A DNA stretch of 64,000 nucleotides from Hyphomonadaceae bacterium. GTDB taxonomy: Bacteria; Pseudomonadota; Alphaproteobacteria; Caulobacterales; Hyphomonadaceae. Numbering within the stretch: the stretch's first letter is position 1; the number at the start of each line of letters is the position of its first letter. Below, piece after piece: positions 26,211-34,874 of this stretch. Location: the NCBI GenBank assembly GCA_022844345.1, contig JALHLU010000014.1, positions 24,605 to 88,604 on the forward strand, given 5' to 3'. The notes under the pieces are model-generated. The model had not been told where the DNA came from. It was given only the letters and a program-made list of their open reading frames with translations, and did not search any database. A program made the position numbers and the translations under genes.

Positions 26211-26687
26211 ATGAAGGGCAAACGAGCGAAGAGCGCTGATCAGCCGAAGGGTTCGGCACAGCTCGATTTGTTTTCCCGGCCATTCCCGCCGCCGGTCGAA
26301 ACGCGATCTCCGCTTCTGGTCGAGCAGGTGCGCGCTCCAGTCGTCGCGCAGGAGAGAGAGCAACCGGCCAAGAACACGGTCGATCCGCTCCTCGACTACA
26401 TTCTTGGCACGTCGCGTGGTCGAGGTCGGCCGCAGAAAATCCTGAATGCCGTTGTCGCGTCGGTGGCCGAACCACGGCGCCTACTCGATGTTCGCGAAGC
26501 GGCTTTGCGCCTTGGACTGTCGAAGTCGACTCTCGACAAGATGAGATGCCTGGGTCGCGGTCCACGCTTCATCCGAGCGACCGACCGCGCCATTCGTTAC
26601 GACCCGGCTGACCTCGAAGCCTTCGCTTCGGATCGCCGCCGGCAGTCCACTTCGCAGGATGCGGCATCCGCCGCGATGGGCGCGTAA
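26211..26687 (+). CDS. Excisionase/AlpA-like HTH protein
   Basis: A 158-residue protein with a low-complexity Pro/Gln/Arg N-terminus (1-85). The C-terminal winged HTH begins RRLLDVREAALRLGLSKSTL and continues through GPRFIRATDRAIRYDPADLE, the HTH_17/MerR-like layout of excisionases. ATG 26211 has GGAG 6 nt upstream; an earlier GTG at 26199 is less likely. It is the last gene before tRNA-Thr, a usual place for a recombination directionality factor. The integrase it would work with is not in the window. Confidence 0.7.
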   Translation: MKGKRAKSADQPKGSAQLDLFSRPFPPPVETRSPLLVEQVRAPVVAQEREQPAKNTVDPLLDYILGTSRGRGRPQKILNAVVASVAEPRRLLDVREAALRLGLSKSTLDKMRCLGRGPRFIRATDRAIRYDPADLEAFASDRRRQSTSQDAASAAMGA

Positions 26688-26775
26688 GACCCTTCACTCG
26701 ATTTTCGGAAACGCCCTGTCACGCCGTCCAACACAGCGCGTCGCTCGTCTTTGCTGTGAGTGATTTTGGCTCGCG

Positions 26776-26795
26776 GTGCTTCCGATGTGCTTCCG
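26776..26795. repeat. Paired 9-bp repeats near attachment site
   Basis: GTGCTTCCG occurs at 26776-26784 and 26787-26795, a spacing of 11 bp, about one helical turn, and 47 bp from the tRNA 3' end. Short tandem sites in this position often serve as integrase arm or excisionase sites. Confidence 0.35.
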
Positions 26796-26841
26796 GGTGC
26801 ATATCGCGGCGTGTAAGCGTTGAGCTAAGTGTTTGAAAAGA

Positions 26842-26917
26842 TGGTGCTGCCTAGGTGACTTGAACACCTGACCCCCGCATTACGAATGCGGTGCTCTACC
26901 AGCTGAGCTAAGGCAGC
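26842..26917 (-). tRNA. tRNA-Thr (anticodon CGT)
   Basis: A complete cloverleaf on the minus strand: acceptor GCTGCCT pairs with AGGCAGC, discriminator A, encoded CCA. The anticodon stem CCGCA/TGCGG encloses loop TTCGTAA with anticodon CGT (reads ACG). The T-arm has GGTGTTCAAGTCACC. The D-arm is TTAGCTCAGCTGGTAGAGCA. Its 3' end borders the accessory region, so it is the likely attB for the element, with the gene restored after integration. Confidence 0.95.
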
Positions 26918-26943
26918 GTCCGGCTTTGGGGCCAGAGGGGCGC

Positions 26944-26973
26944 GCTATAACCCGGACGGGGTCCCGAAAGCAA
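26944..26973 (-). promoter_or_regulatory. Promoter of tRNA-Thr
   Basis: On the minus strand TTGCTT (26973-26968) and TATAGC (26949-26944) are separated by 18 bp. Transcription would begin about 20 bp before the mature tRNA 5' end, a good fit to a sigma-70 promoter. Confidence 0.55.
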
Positions 26974-26974
26974 G

Positions 26975-27003
26975 TCGGCCGCCGCCCGGAAGGCAGCGGC
27001 CGA
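26975..27003 (-). terminator. Terminator-like hairpin
   Basis: An 8-bp GC stem (26975-26982 with 26996-27003), 23 bp after the stop of the minus-strand gene at 27026. Only a broken T-run follows (CTTGCTTTC), so termination may be weak; it also overlaps the start of the tRNA promoter region. Confidence 0.4.
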
Positions 27004-27025
27004 TTGTTAACGTTCAAACAGGCGT

Positions 27026-27862
27026 TCAGGCTGGTTTGCGGAACCTGAGGGTCTGGCGGTCGCTTTCGCCAATGGCCTGGTACTTGGCCGGGTCGAAACC
27101 TTCCGGCGCGGCGCCGCCGCCGCGCGGGGCGACCATCGAGTTCGGCGGCAGGGTCCACACGCCGAACGGGTGGTCCTTGGTATCCTTGGGGTTGGCGTTG
27201 ATCTCGGACTCGGCCTCAAACACAAGCCCGGCCTTGGCCGCAGCCGCCACGATGGTCGCTTTGGCGACATAGCCGTCTGTCGCGGCGCGGCCGCTGACGA
27301 CCGTCTCGGGGCGCGGATCGGCGCGGTGTTCCACCACGCCCAGCACGCCGCCCGGTTTCAGCACGGCGGCAAAGTCGCCGAACGACTTGTCGAGAACGCC
27401 GGGCTGCCACATCCAGTTGTGCACGTTCCGGAAGGTCAGGACCATGTCGGCCGAGCCCGGCGCGCCCAGCGGGCCGGACGTTGGGCCAAACGGCACATAG
27501 GTCTGCACGCCCCACTTCGTCTGGTCCGCAATTGCAGCAATCTGATTGCCGGTCCCGATATACTTGCCGCCGCCGGCGGTGAGGTAAGGCGCTAGGATCT
27601 CGGCATAATAGCCGCTGCCCGGCGCGATCTCGACGACCGTCATGTCCGGCTTCACGCCGAAGAAGGCGAGCGTTTCGGCGGGGTGGCGATGGACGTCACG
27701 AACCTTGTGTGAGTCAGCGCGCGACGGGTTGGCGATCGAGGCGGCAAGGCCCGTATCTGCCTTTGCGACAGGCGCAGACGCTTCGGTTTCCATTGTCGCG
27801 GGGGTGGTGCAGGCCAGAAGAGCGCCGGTGCAGATCGCGGCGAGCAGGATGGTGCGTTTCAA
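27026..27862 (-). CDS. Exported SAM-methyltransferase-like lipoprotein
   Basis: A 278-residue protein. The start is TTG 27862, preceded by GGAGG at 5 nt; from there the sequence begins KRTILLAAICTGALLACTTP, a lipoprotein signal with lipobox LLAC. The mature part has a class I methyltransferase core: VVEIAPGSGYYAEILAPYL (SAM loop), MVLTFRNVHNWMWQ, and KPGGVLGVVEHRADP. This matches the periplasmic 'predicted methyltransferase' family. Its substrate is unknown and an exported SAM-binding fold may not be an active methyltransferase. Longer in-frame starts would bury the signal peptide. Confidence 0.75.
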   Translation of the reverse strand: MKRTILLAAICTGALLACTTPATMETEASAPVAKADTGLAASIANPSRADSHKVRDVHRHPAETLAFFGVKPDMTVVEIAPGSGYYAEILAPYLTAGGGKYIGTGNQIAAIADQTKWGVQTYVPFGPTSGPLGAPGSADMVLTFRNVHNWMWQPGVLDKSFGDFAAVLKPGGVLGVVEHRADPRPETVVSGRAATDGYVAKATIVAAAAKAGLVFEAESEINANPKDTKDHPFGVWTLPPNSMVAPRGGGAAPEGFDPAKYQAIGESDRQTLRFRKPA

Positions 27863-27996
27863 GTTGTCCTCCCAGACAGCTGAGCTTGCATCGGAGCTAG
27901 AGGGCGTGGGCCGGTTGGGCAAGTCGCATGCGAACAATTCCACGCTAGCGGTATGACGCAAAGGTAACGCTAAATCCTGCCCTGCCCGCAGGGGTT

Positions 27997-29313
27997 TCAG
28001 CCCGAACTGTCGCTGATCGCCGCCGCCCCCAGAAGCCGCGCGTTCAGATCGCCGAGGGTCGAATCAAGCCGCGCCCGTTCAAGCGCACGCTTGCGCCAGA
28101 TCGTGTAGGCCTCGCGCGCCTCGCCCGATAGCGAGGAAACCGCTGCTACAGCGCTCTCGACGTCGCCGATATCGAACTGATGCCGAGCCGTCCGGATCGT
28201 TTCCGCGTTCCGCGCGACCAGGGCGCTCGGTGCGAACTCGATCACTCCGGCAAAGCTGTCGCGCAGCCAGTTCCAGCCATCGTCGCTTTCCCGCTCGGCC
28301 AGTTTCCGGGCGCGATTGGCTGCTGCGTCGAAGTCGGCCCGCAGCTGGTCCATGGTCGCCACGCCAGCCTGGGCGGCGGCCTGGATGGCCGCGAGGCCAG
28401 CGTCGCTGGGCAGGAAGGCCGCCAACGCCGCATGCTCCTTTGGAAAGGGCCGGTCGCCTCGCGCCGCCGACTCAAGCGCCGCCAGCGCCCGGATCGAGCG
28501 AGAGCGGTCAGCCGCCGCCACGGCGGGGGCCTGTGCGGACGGGACAGCGGGCAGGGCGGCGCCCGCTGGCGTCCGCGACCGGGGTGCTGCGCCCGCGCGC
28601 ATTGCCGCCACGTCGCCCGCGATCGAGCGCAACCCGTCCTCCAGCGCAACCAGCGAAGCCAGCCTCTGGTCGAAGGCCGAGACCAGCGTCGTGTTCGCGC
28701 GATCGAGCGAGGCGACCTGATCGGACAGGTCGGCGATGGCGCGCTGTACCTCGCGCGTCGTTTCGGGCGCGTAGCGATCCTCGGCGACGATGCCTTCCAG
28801 CCTGTTGATGCGCGCCAGCAGGATGCCCAGCGGCGAGGAAGCCGGCATGGCGCCATCGGGCGTCTCGCCGCCGCCGGCGCCGCTTATTGCGGAAAGCTGG
28901 GCCGAAAGCGCGGCGATGTCGGTTCGCAACTGCGTGGCGCCGCCATCAAGCCTGTCGAGACGGTCGCCCTGCGCGCTGACGCTGGACCGTAAGCTGAGAA
29001 CGTCGCTCGCGCCCCGGTCGGCGCGGGCGCGCAAGTCGGCAATGTCGCGGCGCAGGAGGTCGATCTCGCGCGCAAGAGTTCCCGTGGGCGCGCCCGAGCC
29101 GGCATTGCTCGCGGCGATCGAAACGATCGCGCCAAGGCTTGCGGCCAGAAGGCTTGCGGCGATCAGGTGGCCGAAGGTCACGGTTCTGCTGCGCATCGGC
29201 TTTGGCGTGCCGCGCGGTGGGCGTATGTCCGATCCTTCAAGCGGTTCGAACTCGGCCTCGATGGGCTCGGGTTCGCCGTTGATCTTGGATGTGCCAACCT
29301 TGGCCGTCGTCAT
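27997..29313 (-). CDS. Mic60/mitofilin-like inner-membrane protein
   Basis: A 438-residue protein. One membrane helix (about 50-70, FGHLIAASLLAASLGAIVSI) follows a short acidic cytoplasmic N-terminus. A long helical and coiled-coil periplasmic region runs to about 240. The C-terminal domain includes RSIRALAALESAARGDRPFP, DGWNWLRDSFAGVIEF and GDVESAVAAVSSLSGEA, as in alphaproteobacterial Mic60 (COG4223). The family helps shape intracytoplasmic membranes and is the bacterial relative of mitochondrial Mic60. Its place next to hemD and hemC is a known conserved arrangement. Confidence 0.7.
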   Translation of the reverse strand: MTTAKVGTSKINGEPEPIEAEFEPLEGSDIRPPRGTPKPMRSRTVTFGHLIAASLLAASLGAIVSIAASNAGSGAPTGTLAREIDLLRRDIADLRARADRGASDVLSLRSSVSAQGDRLDRLDGGATQLRTDIAALSAQLSAISGAGGGETPDGAMPASSPLGILLARINRLEGIVAEDRYAPETTREVQRAIADLSDQVASLDRANTTLVSAFDQRLASLVALEDGLRSIAGDVAAMRAGAAPRSRTPAGAALPAVPSAQAPAVAAADRSRSIRALAALESAARGDRPFPKEHAALAAFLPSDAGLAAIQAAAQAGVATMDQLRADFDAAANRARKLAERESDDGWNWLRDSFAGVIEFAPSALVARNAETIRTARHQFDIGDVESAVAAVSSLSGEAREAYTIWRKRALERARLDSTLGDLNARLLGAAAISDSSG

Positions 29314-29383
29314 CGAGCACCATCCTCATGGCGTTCGCACGCACGCTCCCCAAGGCGACCATAGACGGATGGGCTGCTGTTTC

Positions 29384-30097
29384 TCAACCTGAAACAAGGT
29401 TGGCGAGGGCGGAAAACAGCGACTCTTCGTTCGGCGCCTCCGCGATTGCGACACGCCGGGCGAGTCCTGTGAGTGGCGCTGCAGCCGCCGGTGAGATGGC
29501 TGCGACGTCGACGGCGGCCGGGTTGGCTGCGGCGCTGATCATTCCCGCAAGGATTTCACCTCCGCGCGGGGAGTGGACCAACGCGGCCGCAAAGACGCGC
29601 TCTCCCGCCAGCTGCCGGGCGAGGGCCGGGCCAGGCGCCGGGACAGGTTCTGCGCGAAACAGCGCCACGAACTGGGCGGCGATGCCATCGGACACCAGCC
29701 GCCCGGCGAGGTCGCCGCGAGAATCTTCGTTTCCCGCGTGCAACAGCCGCGCGCCTGCGGGCAGTTTCGCAAGAATCATGTCGCCCAGCGCCCTGACATC
29801 ACCATCCGCCGACGTGACATCTACAAAGCCAGCCTCTCGCGCAGCCTGAGCGGTGCGCGCGCCAACGCAGAAGACCGGCGTGTGGCGGCGCGGCGCCAAC
29901 ACCGCGAAGCGGCGCACGCCATTCGCGCTGGTGAAGGCGAGGGCGTCGAAATCAGGCAGGACAACCTCGATCGGGACGATGGCGAACAGGGGCTCCAAAA
30001 CCGCGTCGTAGCCTGCCGCGTGAAGCCGGGCCGCAGTCTCCGAGGCGCCCGGCTCACTGCGGGTCACCAGGATGCGCGGCCGCGGAGGCTGGCTCAC
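29384..30097 (-). CDS. hemD: Uroporphyrinogen-III synthase
   Basis: A 237-residue protein from GTG 30097, overlapping the hemC stop by 4 nt (GTGA), so the two are translationally coupled. ILVTRSEPGASETAARL opens the HemD fold; DALAFTSANGVRRF and HAGNEDSRGDLAGRL are typical, as is the late AAISPAAAAPL. The enzyme closes hydroxymethylbilane to uroporphyrinogen III, directly after HemC in haem and tetrapyrrole synthesis. Confidence 0.85.
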   Translation of the reverse strand: MSQPPRPRILVTRSEPGASETAARLHAAGYDAVLEPLFAIVPIEVVLPDFDALAFTSANGVRRFAVLAPRRHTPVFCVGARTAQAAREAGFVDVTSADGDVRALGDMILAKLPAGARLLHAGNEDSRGDLAGRLVSDGIAAQFVALFRAEPVPAPGPALARQLAGERVFAAALVHSPRGGEILAGMISAAANPAAVDVAAISPAAAAPLTGLARRVAIAEAPNEESLFSALANLVSG

Positions 30098-31089
30098 GCC
30101 CCGTCCTCGCGCACATCATCCTCGTCTGCGCTGCCGGGCTCGTAGTCCGGCGGCAGCACGCCATCGAGATCGTATGAGCGCTCGATGGCGACATCCTCGG
30201 CCAGCGCATCGCCAAGCACCTCGGCGTCGAACACGGTTGGCCGTCCCTCGATCACGCCTTCGGCGCGCCAGCGCTTCGCGCCATCATCGGAAAGAACTTC
30301 GCCCACCATCTCGGCGCCGTCAGACGTCAACCGGAAGTGCGCCGCAATCGGCGTGCGGCATGAGCCGTCCAGCTTGCGAAGGAAAGCACGCTCGGCAATC
30401 GCCGCCAGCCGCGCTTCTTCATTGTCGATCTTCGCCATCAGTTCCTTGAGCCAGTCCGGCGCATCCTTGCGCAGAGTCGCGCCGATGATGCCCTGTCCGC
30501 CCGCCGGCAGCATGTCTTCGATCGGTAGCACGGCCGCCGCCTTGTCGATCATGCCCAGCCGCTTCAGGCCGGCCGCTGCAAGGATGGTCGCCTGCGCCTC
30601 GCCTTCGGAAAGCTTGCGCAGGCGTGTCTGCACATTGCCACGAAACATCACGACGCTGAGGTCCGGCCGCGCCGCCTTCAGCTGCGCCTGACGGCGCAGG
30701 CTGGATGAGCCGACGACAGCGCCCTGTGGCAGCGCTGCGATGCTGGCGAACGGCCCCATCAGGCAGTCGCGCGGATCCTCGCGCTCAAGAAAGGCGGCGA
30801 GATAGAGATGCTCGGGCAGGGAGACCGTCACATCCTTCAGCGAATGGACGGCGACGTCGATCTCGCCCAGCTCCTGCGCCCGGTCGAGCTCCTTGGTGAA
30901 CAAGCCCTTGCCGCCGGCGTCCTGCAGCGGTTTGTCCAGGATCTTGTCGCCCGTCGTGGTGAAGGGGTGCAGGCTGGTGGCCACCGATCCGCCCGACGCC
31001 TTGGCGATAAGCTCCGCGAACAGGTTCGCCTGCGCCAGCGCCAGCGGCGAGCCGCGTGTTCCGATCCTGACTGTAAGTGTCGATGTCAT
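30094..31089 (-). CDS. hemC: Hydroxymethylbilane synthase (porphobilinogen deaminase)
   Basis: A 331-residue protein. [18 protein letters not shown] starts it; [22 protein letters not shown] (catalytic Asp region), [11 protein letters not shown] and [11 protein letters not shown] (Cys244, site of the dipyrromethane cofactor) are all present. It joins four porphobilinogens into hydroxymethylbilane. ATG 31089 fits the family start. It is divergent from tsaD, with 61 bp between the two starts, and leads hemD and mic60. Confidence 0.95.
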   Translation of the reverse strand: MTSTLTVRIGTRGSPLALAQANLFAELIAKASGGSVATSLHPFTTTGDKILDKPLQDAGGKGLFTKELDRAQELGEIDVAVHSLKDVTVSLPEHLYLAAFLEREDPRDCLMGPFASIAALPQGAVVGSSSLRRQAQLKAARPDLSVVMFRGNVQTRLRKLSEGEAQATILAAAGLKRLGMIDKAAAVLPIEDMLPAGGQGIIGATLRKDAPDWLKELMAKIDNEEARLAAIAERAFLRKLDGSCRTPIAAHFRLTSDGAEMVGEVLSDDGAKRWRAEGVIEGRPTVFDAEVLGDALAEDVAIERSYDLDGVLPPDYEPGSADEDDVREDGA

Positions 31090-31150
31090 GAGCCTTGGCT
31101 TATCCTTCGCTGGGGGCGTACAAGCGCCCCCGAAATCATGCAAGGCAATG

Positions 31151-32236
31151 ATGCAAGGCGCGCTCACCATCCTCGGGATCGAAACCAGCTGCGACGAAAC
31201 TGCGGCGGCCGTCCTGCGCCTTGAGGATGGCCGCGCGACCGTGCTGGGCGAGCGCATCGCCAGCCAGACGGAGGAGCACGCCCTCTATGGCGGCGTGGTG
31301 CCCGAGATCGCTGCCCGCGCCCATGTGGAGCGGCTGGATTCGCTTATCGCACTGGCCATGCAGGATGCCGGCATCGGCTGGGGCGGCCTGTCGGGCGTTG
31401 CGGCGACGGCTGGCCCCGGACTGATCGGGGGCGTTATGGCCGGGTTGTCGGCGGCCAAAGCGATTGCGCTCGCGCGCGGCATTCCACTGATTGCGGTCAA
31501 CCATCTCGAAGGCCACGCCCTCAGCCCGCGCCTCGCCGAGGAAGTGAGCTTCCCGTACCTGCTGCTGCTGGTCTCCGGTGGCCATTGCCAGTTCGTCGCC
31601 GTCGAAGGCCTCGGCCACTATCGCCGCCTCGGCTCGACTATCGACGATGCGGCCGGCGAAGCGTTCGACAAGACCGCCAAGATGCTCGGGCTCGCCGGGC
31701 AGGGCGGCCCCGCTGTCGAGCGCGAGGCGTTGACGGGGCATCCGAAAGCAGTCGACCTGCCGCGCCCGCTTCTCGACCGTCCGGGGCTCGACATGAGCTT
31801 CTCGGGCCTCAAGACCGCCGTACGCCGCGCCATCGAGGAAAAGCCGCTGACGCCGCAACGCCGCGCCGACATCTGCGCGTCATTCCAGGAGGCCGTCGCT
31901 GATATTCTCACCATGAAATCGTCGCGCGCGATGGCGCAGGTGAAAGACCAGTTCGACCGCCACACCTTCGTGGTCGCCGGCGGTGTTGCGGCCAACAAGA
32001 CATTGCGCGCCCGCCTCGAAGCCGAAGCGCGTCATCACGGCTTCCACTTCTTCGCCCCGCCCATGCGCTGGTGCACCGACAATGCTGCGATGATCGCGCT
32101 TGCCGGCGCCGAGCGTCTCCATCGCGGCATCTCCGATCCGCTCGATACACCCGCCCGCGCACGCTGGCCGCTGGATGAATCATCCGCATCCGCCGCGCCG
32201 ATCTATGGCGGCGGCAAGAAAGGCGCGAAGGCCTGA
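31151..32236 (+). CDS. tsaD: tRNA N6-threonylcarbamoyladenosine transferase
   Basis: A 361-residue ASKHA-fold enzyme. [15 protein letters not shown] opens it; HLEGHALSP supplies the two metal-binding His. [61 protein letters not shown] and [12 protein letters not shown] complete the family. TsaD transfers the threonylcarbamoyl group to A37 of ANN-reading tRNAs, including tRNA-Thr. ATG 31151 has AAGG 5 nt upstream; ATG 31148 is in frame but too close. Confidence 0.95.
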   Translation: MQGALTILGIETSCDETAAAVLRLEDGRATVLGERIASQTEEHALYGGVVPEIAARAHVERLDSLIALAMQDAGIGWGGLSGVAATAGPGLIGGVMAGLSAAKAIALARGIPLIAVNHLEGHALSPRLAEEVSFPYLLLLVSGGHCQFVAVEGLGHYRRLGSTIDDAAGEAFDKTAKMLGLAGQGGPAVEREALTGHPKAVDLPRPLLDRPGLDMSFSGLKTAVRRAIEEKPLTPQRRADICASFQEAVADILTMKSSRAMAQVKDQFDRHTFVVAGGVAANKTLRARLEAEARHHGFHFFAPPMRWCTDNAAMIALAGAERLHRGISDPLDTPARARWPLDESSASAAPIYGGGKKGAKA

Positions 32237-32237
32237 A

Positions 32238-32930
32238 CTAGTCCTGGGATGTGGGAGAGGGCGCCACGACTGGCGCATCGCCGGACTGGCGTTGATCGGC
32301 AGGCAAGATCACCGGCTCCGGGATGGGTGTCCACGCTGGCGCTGGCTGATCGCCGACGCGCAAGACCTTGCGCACCGAGTAAGCCCCGCCAATCTGCCCT
32401 TCCGAGTAACCGGCTGCTTCATCCAGCGGGTATTCCTGCGCCAGCAACAGCTTGATGCGCTCGTCGATCGCCTCGCCATGACAGGTCAGGCATGTGTCCA
32501 CCATCCGCACCGGCTGCATCCAGCGGAAGACCGTTTCCTCGTCCTCCTGCACGATCTCGCCTATCTCGAACGTGTCGGGGTCGAGACCTGAATCCATCAG
32601 GAACGCGAACGTCTCCAGCTGCCTTCGCTCCCAGTCATCCGGCGCGTTGGCCGGATTGCGCACGCCCAGCGATGTTCGGCTGAAGTCGGCTTCCAGCTGG
32701 TTGCTGATCTCGCGCGCCCACTCCGGCGCATGGTCGGCATAGGACATGTAGACCGCGACGGGATCTTCATCGCGCTCAAGCCGCGTCGTGATCTCGCGGC
32801 GCGATTGCTGCTCGAACGCAAGCGCCGCCTGCCGCGCAAGCTGGATGTCGGCGGCGGCCGGCTGCTCCGCCTTCGGCGCGCACGCAGCCAAAAGGACGGC
32901 GGCAACCGCGAAGGCTGCCGCCGTCTTCAA
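32238..32930 (-). CDS. Haem-binding lipoprotein, DUF3365 (Tll0287-like)
   Basis: A 230-residue protein from TTG 32930, which directly follows the stop of the upstream gene (TGATTG), so it is translationally coupled. AAAFAVAAVLLAACAPK is a lipoprotein signal. The DUF3365 domain has LGVRNPANAPDDWE and the single c-type haem site CLTCHG (about 152-157), plus EGQIGGAYSVRK. Proteins of this family are periplasmic monohaem sensors or electron carriers. It is co-transcribed with the inhibitor lipoprotein upstream. Confidence 0.8.
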   Translation of the reverse strand: MKTAAAFAVAAVLLAACAPKAEQPAAADIQLARQAALAFEQQSRREITTRLERDEDPVAVYMSYADHAPEWAREISNQLEADFSRTSLGVRNPANAPDDWERRQLETFAFLMDSGLDPDTFEIGEIVQEDEETVFRWMQPVRMVDTCLTCHGEAIDERIKLLLAQEYPLDEAAGYSEGQIGGAYSVRKVLRVGDQPAPAWTPIPEPVILPADQRQSGDAPVVAPSPTSQD

Positions 32931-33683
32931 TCAACTGGCCTTGAGCGTGAACTTGAACGTGTCGGCGTCCGGCTCGGCTTCGGGCTCCCACGGGCGGCGC
33001 TGGGCCAGCGTGATCTCGCCTTCGCCCGCCGCAATGGCCTCGATCACCATGACTTCCCAATGGCTGCCGCCGGCGAAGCCCGGCAATCTCTGTGCTGTGG
33101 ATGTCGGACCGCCAGGTCCTTCGGTCGCTTTCACCCAGGCCGGCGGCTTGGATGCGCCCCAGATGTAGCCGGCCGTCGGCACGCCGACGAAGGCGATCGA
33201 CACCTTCTCGCCGACCTTCACCTCGAACGTCTTGCCCGCATCCGCCGATGTCAGCGTGTGCACCACGCCATCGGCAGTCGGCGCGGGAATCTCGGTGGAG
33301 ACGAACGCGCAGGTCTTCTTCACGTCGCCGGATTCGTAGGTCACGGTGTTTTCCATGCTGTAGACGACGCTGGTGTCGCCCTCACTGAAGCGCATCTCGG
33401 GCCGGGTGTCGTCTGCAGGAGTAACAGGGGGCAGCATCTTGCCTGGGCCGCCGTCGAGGCGAACATTGACCGCGCCCGCGTCACTGGCATTGAACACCAG
33501 ATCCACCTTGCCGCCGCCTTCGCAGGTGAAGCTTACCGCGTGGTCGAAAGCCGGGTCCGTCTGGGCGGGCTTTGCCTCCTCCGGCCTGGGCTCCTCCGGC
33601 TTCGCAGGCTCCGCAGGAGAAGGGGTGCAGGCAGCGGCGAGGAGGTTCAGCCCGGCGAGGAGGGCGATCCCGGAAATTCTCAT
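32931..33683 (-). CDS. Lipoprotein with MliC-like and chagasin-like (I42) inhibitor domains
   Basis: A 250-residue protein from ATG 33683; an upstream in-frame ATG would bury the signal ALLAGLNLLAAACTPSP. A Pro/Glu linker leads to an MliC-like domain (about 50-130: VSFTCEGGGKVDLVF, SMENTVTYESGD). A chagasin-like domain follows (about 150-250) with VPTAGYIW (loop 2, NPTTGY-like), AGGSHWEVM (loop 4) and AQRRPWEPE (loop 6, RPW). MliC proteins inhibit lysozyme, and chagasins inhibit papain-like cysteine proteases. Both targets are inferred from motifs. Confidence 0.65.
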   Translation of the reverse strand: MRISGIALLAGLNLLAAACTPSPAEPAKPEEPRPEEAKPAQTDPAFDHAVSFTCEGGGKVDLVFNASDAGAVNVRLDGGPGKMLPPVTPADDTRPEMRFSEGDTSVVYSMENTVTYESGDVKKTCAFVSTEIPAPTADGVVHTLTSADAGKTFEVKVGEKVSIAFVGVPTAGYIWGASKPPAWVKATEGPGGPTSTAQRLPGFAGGSHWEVMVIEAIAAGEGEITLAQRRPWEPEAEPDADTFKFTLKAS

Positions 33684-33831
33684 GGCAGTCCCCTGAATTC
33701 GTTTCGCGCGCACAGTCGGCCGGGGCAGGCACGCTGGCAATACCCCGGAACCATACCTTGCGGCCTATCCGGCTGGCGATGCGCTGGCGCCGAATCCCTC
33801 TACACAGGACCCGATTCTCCGGGGATGCCGC

Positions 33832-34251
33832 ATGGCTGACTTCTACTCGATAATGCAAGCCACGGCGGCCCTCACGGCCGGCGGAGCGGCCGCATCCGGC
33901 TGGACGGCGGCTGTCATCGTGGCCAACACCGCCTTCGACGGGCTCGACCATGGCCGGGCCGATCGCATGCTGCGCAAGGTGATTTCGGCCACGGCCGGCT
34001 TCCAGGCCCTACTGCTGGGCATCGCGACGGGCGCCGCCCTGATCTCCGGGGCCCGGGCGTCCGCGATCATCTGTGGCGTCTGCGCCATCGGCTTCCTGTC
34101 GAACATCTGGACGCTCGCCCCGCGCAAGGAAAAGTCGATCCCCGGCGTCCGCAAGAAAACCTCGACCCAGCGCGTGGTGGCCGTCGCGCTGACCCTGATC
34201 ATGACGCTGTCGACGCTGGCAGGAGCTGTTCTGGCGGTTTTCGGGGTCTAG
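33832..34251 (+). CDS. Four-helix inner-membrane protein, unknown
   Basis: A 139-residue protein with hydrophobic helices near residues 12-32, 52-72, 76-96 and 115-138, and a basic loop (PRKEKSIPGVRKKTSTQR) before the last helix. No family is recognised. It precedes the DUF350 gene by 173 bp on the same strand. Confidence 0.65.
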   Translation: MADFYSIMQATAALTAGGAAASGWTAAVIVANTAFDGLDHGRADRMLRKVISATAGFQALLLGIATGAALISGARASAIICGVCAIGFLSNIWTLAPRKEKSIPGVRKKTSTQRVVAVALTLIMTLSTLAGAVLAVFGV

Positions 34252-34424
34252 GGAAGGTCGGGTCGTGTAAAGCCGAAGTCTCGTGGCGACGCGCCAAGTA
34301 TTCGCCTGGCTTTGCAAGCAATCACGTCGCAGTGTTACTTGCCACTCCACGGCGGGGCATCCGGGGGCTGGTCTTCTTTCGTTCCACGTGAAACGAAGCC
34401 CGGGCGACGCTCGGGAGGCCCCAT

Positions 34425-34832
34425 ATGGAAACCGCGATCCAGTCCTTCGTGAAGGGCTTCCCCGAATTCATGCTCCATGGCGGGGTGACGCTCGCCCTGC
34501 TGATCGCCGGGTGCGTGGTTCATGTGCTGCTGACGCCCATGAAAGAGCTGAAACTGATCCGGGAAGGAAACATTTCTGCCGGGATCAGTCTCTCGGCAGT
34601 GATCGTCGGCCTGGCCGTTCCGATGGCCGCCTGCCTCGTAACGGCGCTCTCGGTCTACGACATCCTGATCTGGGGCGTTGTCGCCATCCTCCTGCAATTG
34701 CTGGCTTTTCGGGCCGCCGACCTGATCCTGCGCGACCTCCCGCGCAGGATCGAGCGCGATGAAATAGGCGCGGCTCTGGTGCTGGCCGGGGTCAAGATTG
34801 CTGCTGCGATGGTAATGGCGTCGGCCTTGTGA
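34425..34832 (+). CDS. DUF350 family membrane protein
   Basis: A 135-residue protein with four membrane helices. The first segment (LHGGVTLALLIAGCVVHVLL), GNISAGISLSAVIVGLAVPM and RRIERDEIGAALVLAGVKIA match halves of DUF350, whose family has two such repeats. Function unknown. It lies 42 bp upstream of the trypsin-like protease gene, likely in one operon. Confidence 0.75.
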   Translation: METAIQSFVKGFPEFMLHGGVTLALLIAGCVVHVLLTPMKELKLIREGNISAGISLSAVIVGLAVPMAACLVTALSVYDILIWGVVAILLQLLAFRAADLILRDLPRRIERDEIGAALVLAGVKIAAAMVMASAL

Positions 34833-34874
34833 GTCGGCCCGGACGGTCGAATATATGACGTTGCGGAGCCGTGG

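Larger units (their letters stand above)
1..26841. mobile_element. Right-hand part of an integrative element abutting tRNA-Thr
   Basis: The stretch from the left edge to the 3' end of tRNA-Thr carries a relaxase, ArdC-type antirestriction protein, ParB-like protein, SSB, DUF736 and DUF6876 proteins, an IS110 transposase, an AbiE toxin-antitoxin pair, phage-defence-like genes and an excisionase-like HTH protein next to the tRNA. This is the usual content of alphaproteobacterial ICEs and IMEs. The tRNA is complete and its 3' end faces the element, as expected when a recombinase uses a tRNA 3' end as attB. I see no second copy of the tRNA 3' end and no integrase in the window, so the other boundary lies beyond position 1. 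No traG or trb genes are visible, so the element is mobilizable rather than self-transmissible, or is partly decayed, or its transfer genes lie further left. Confidence 0.75.
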
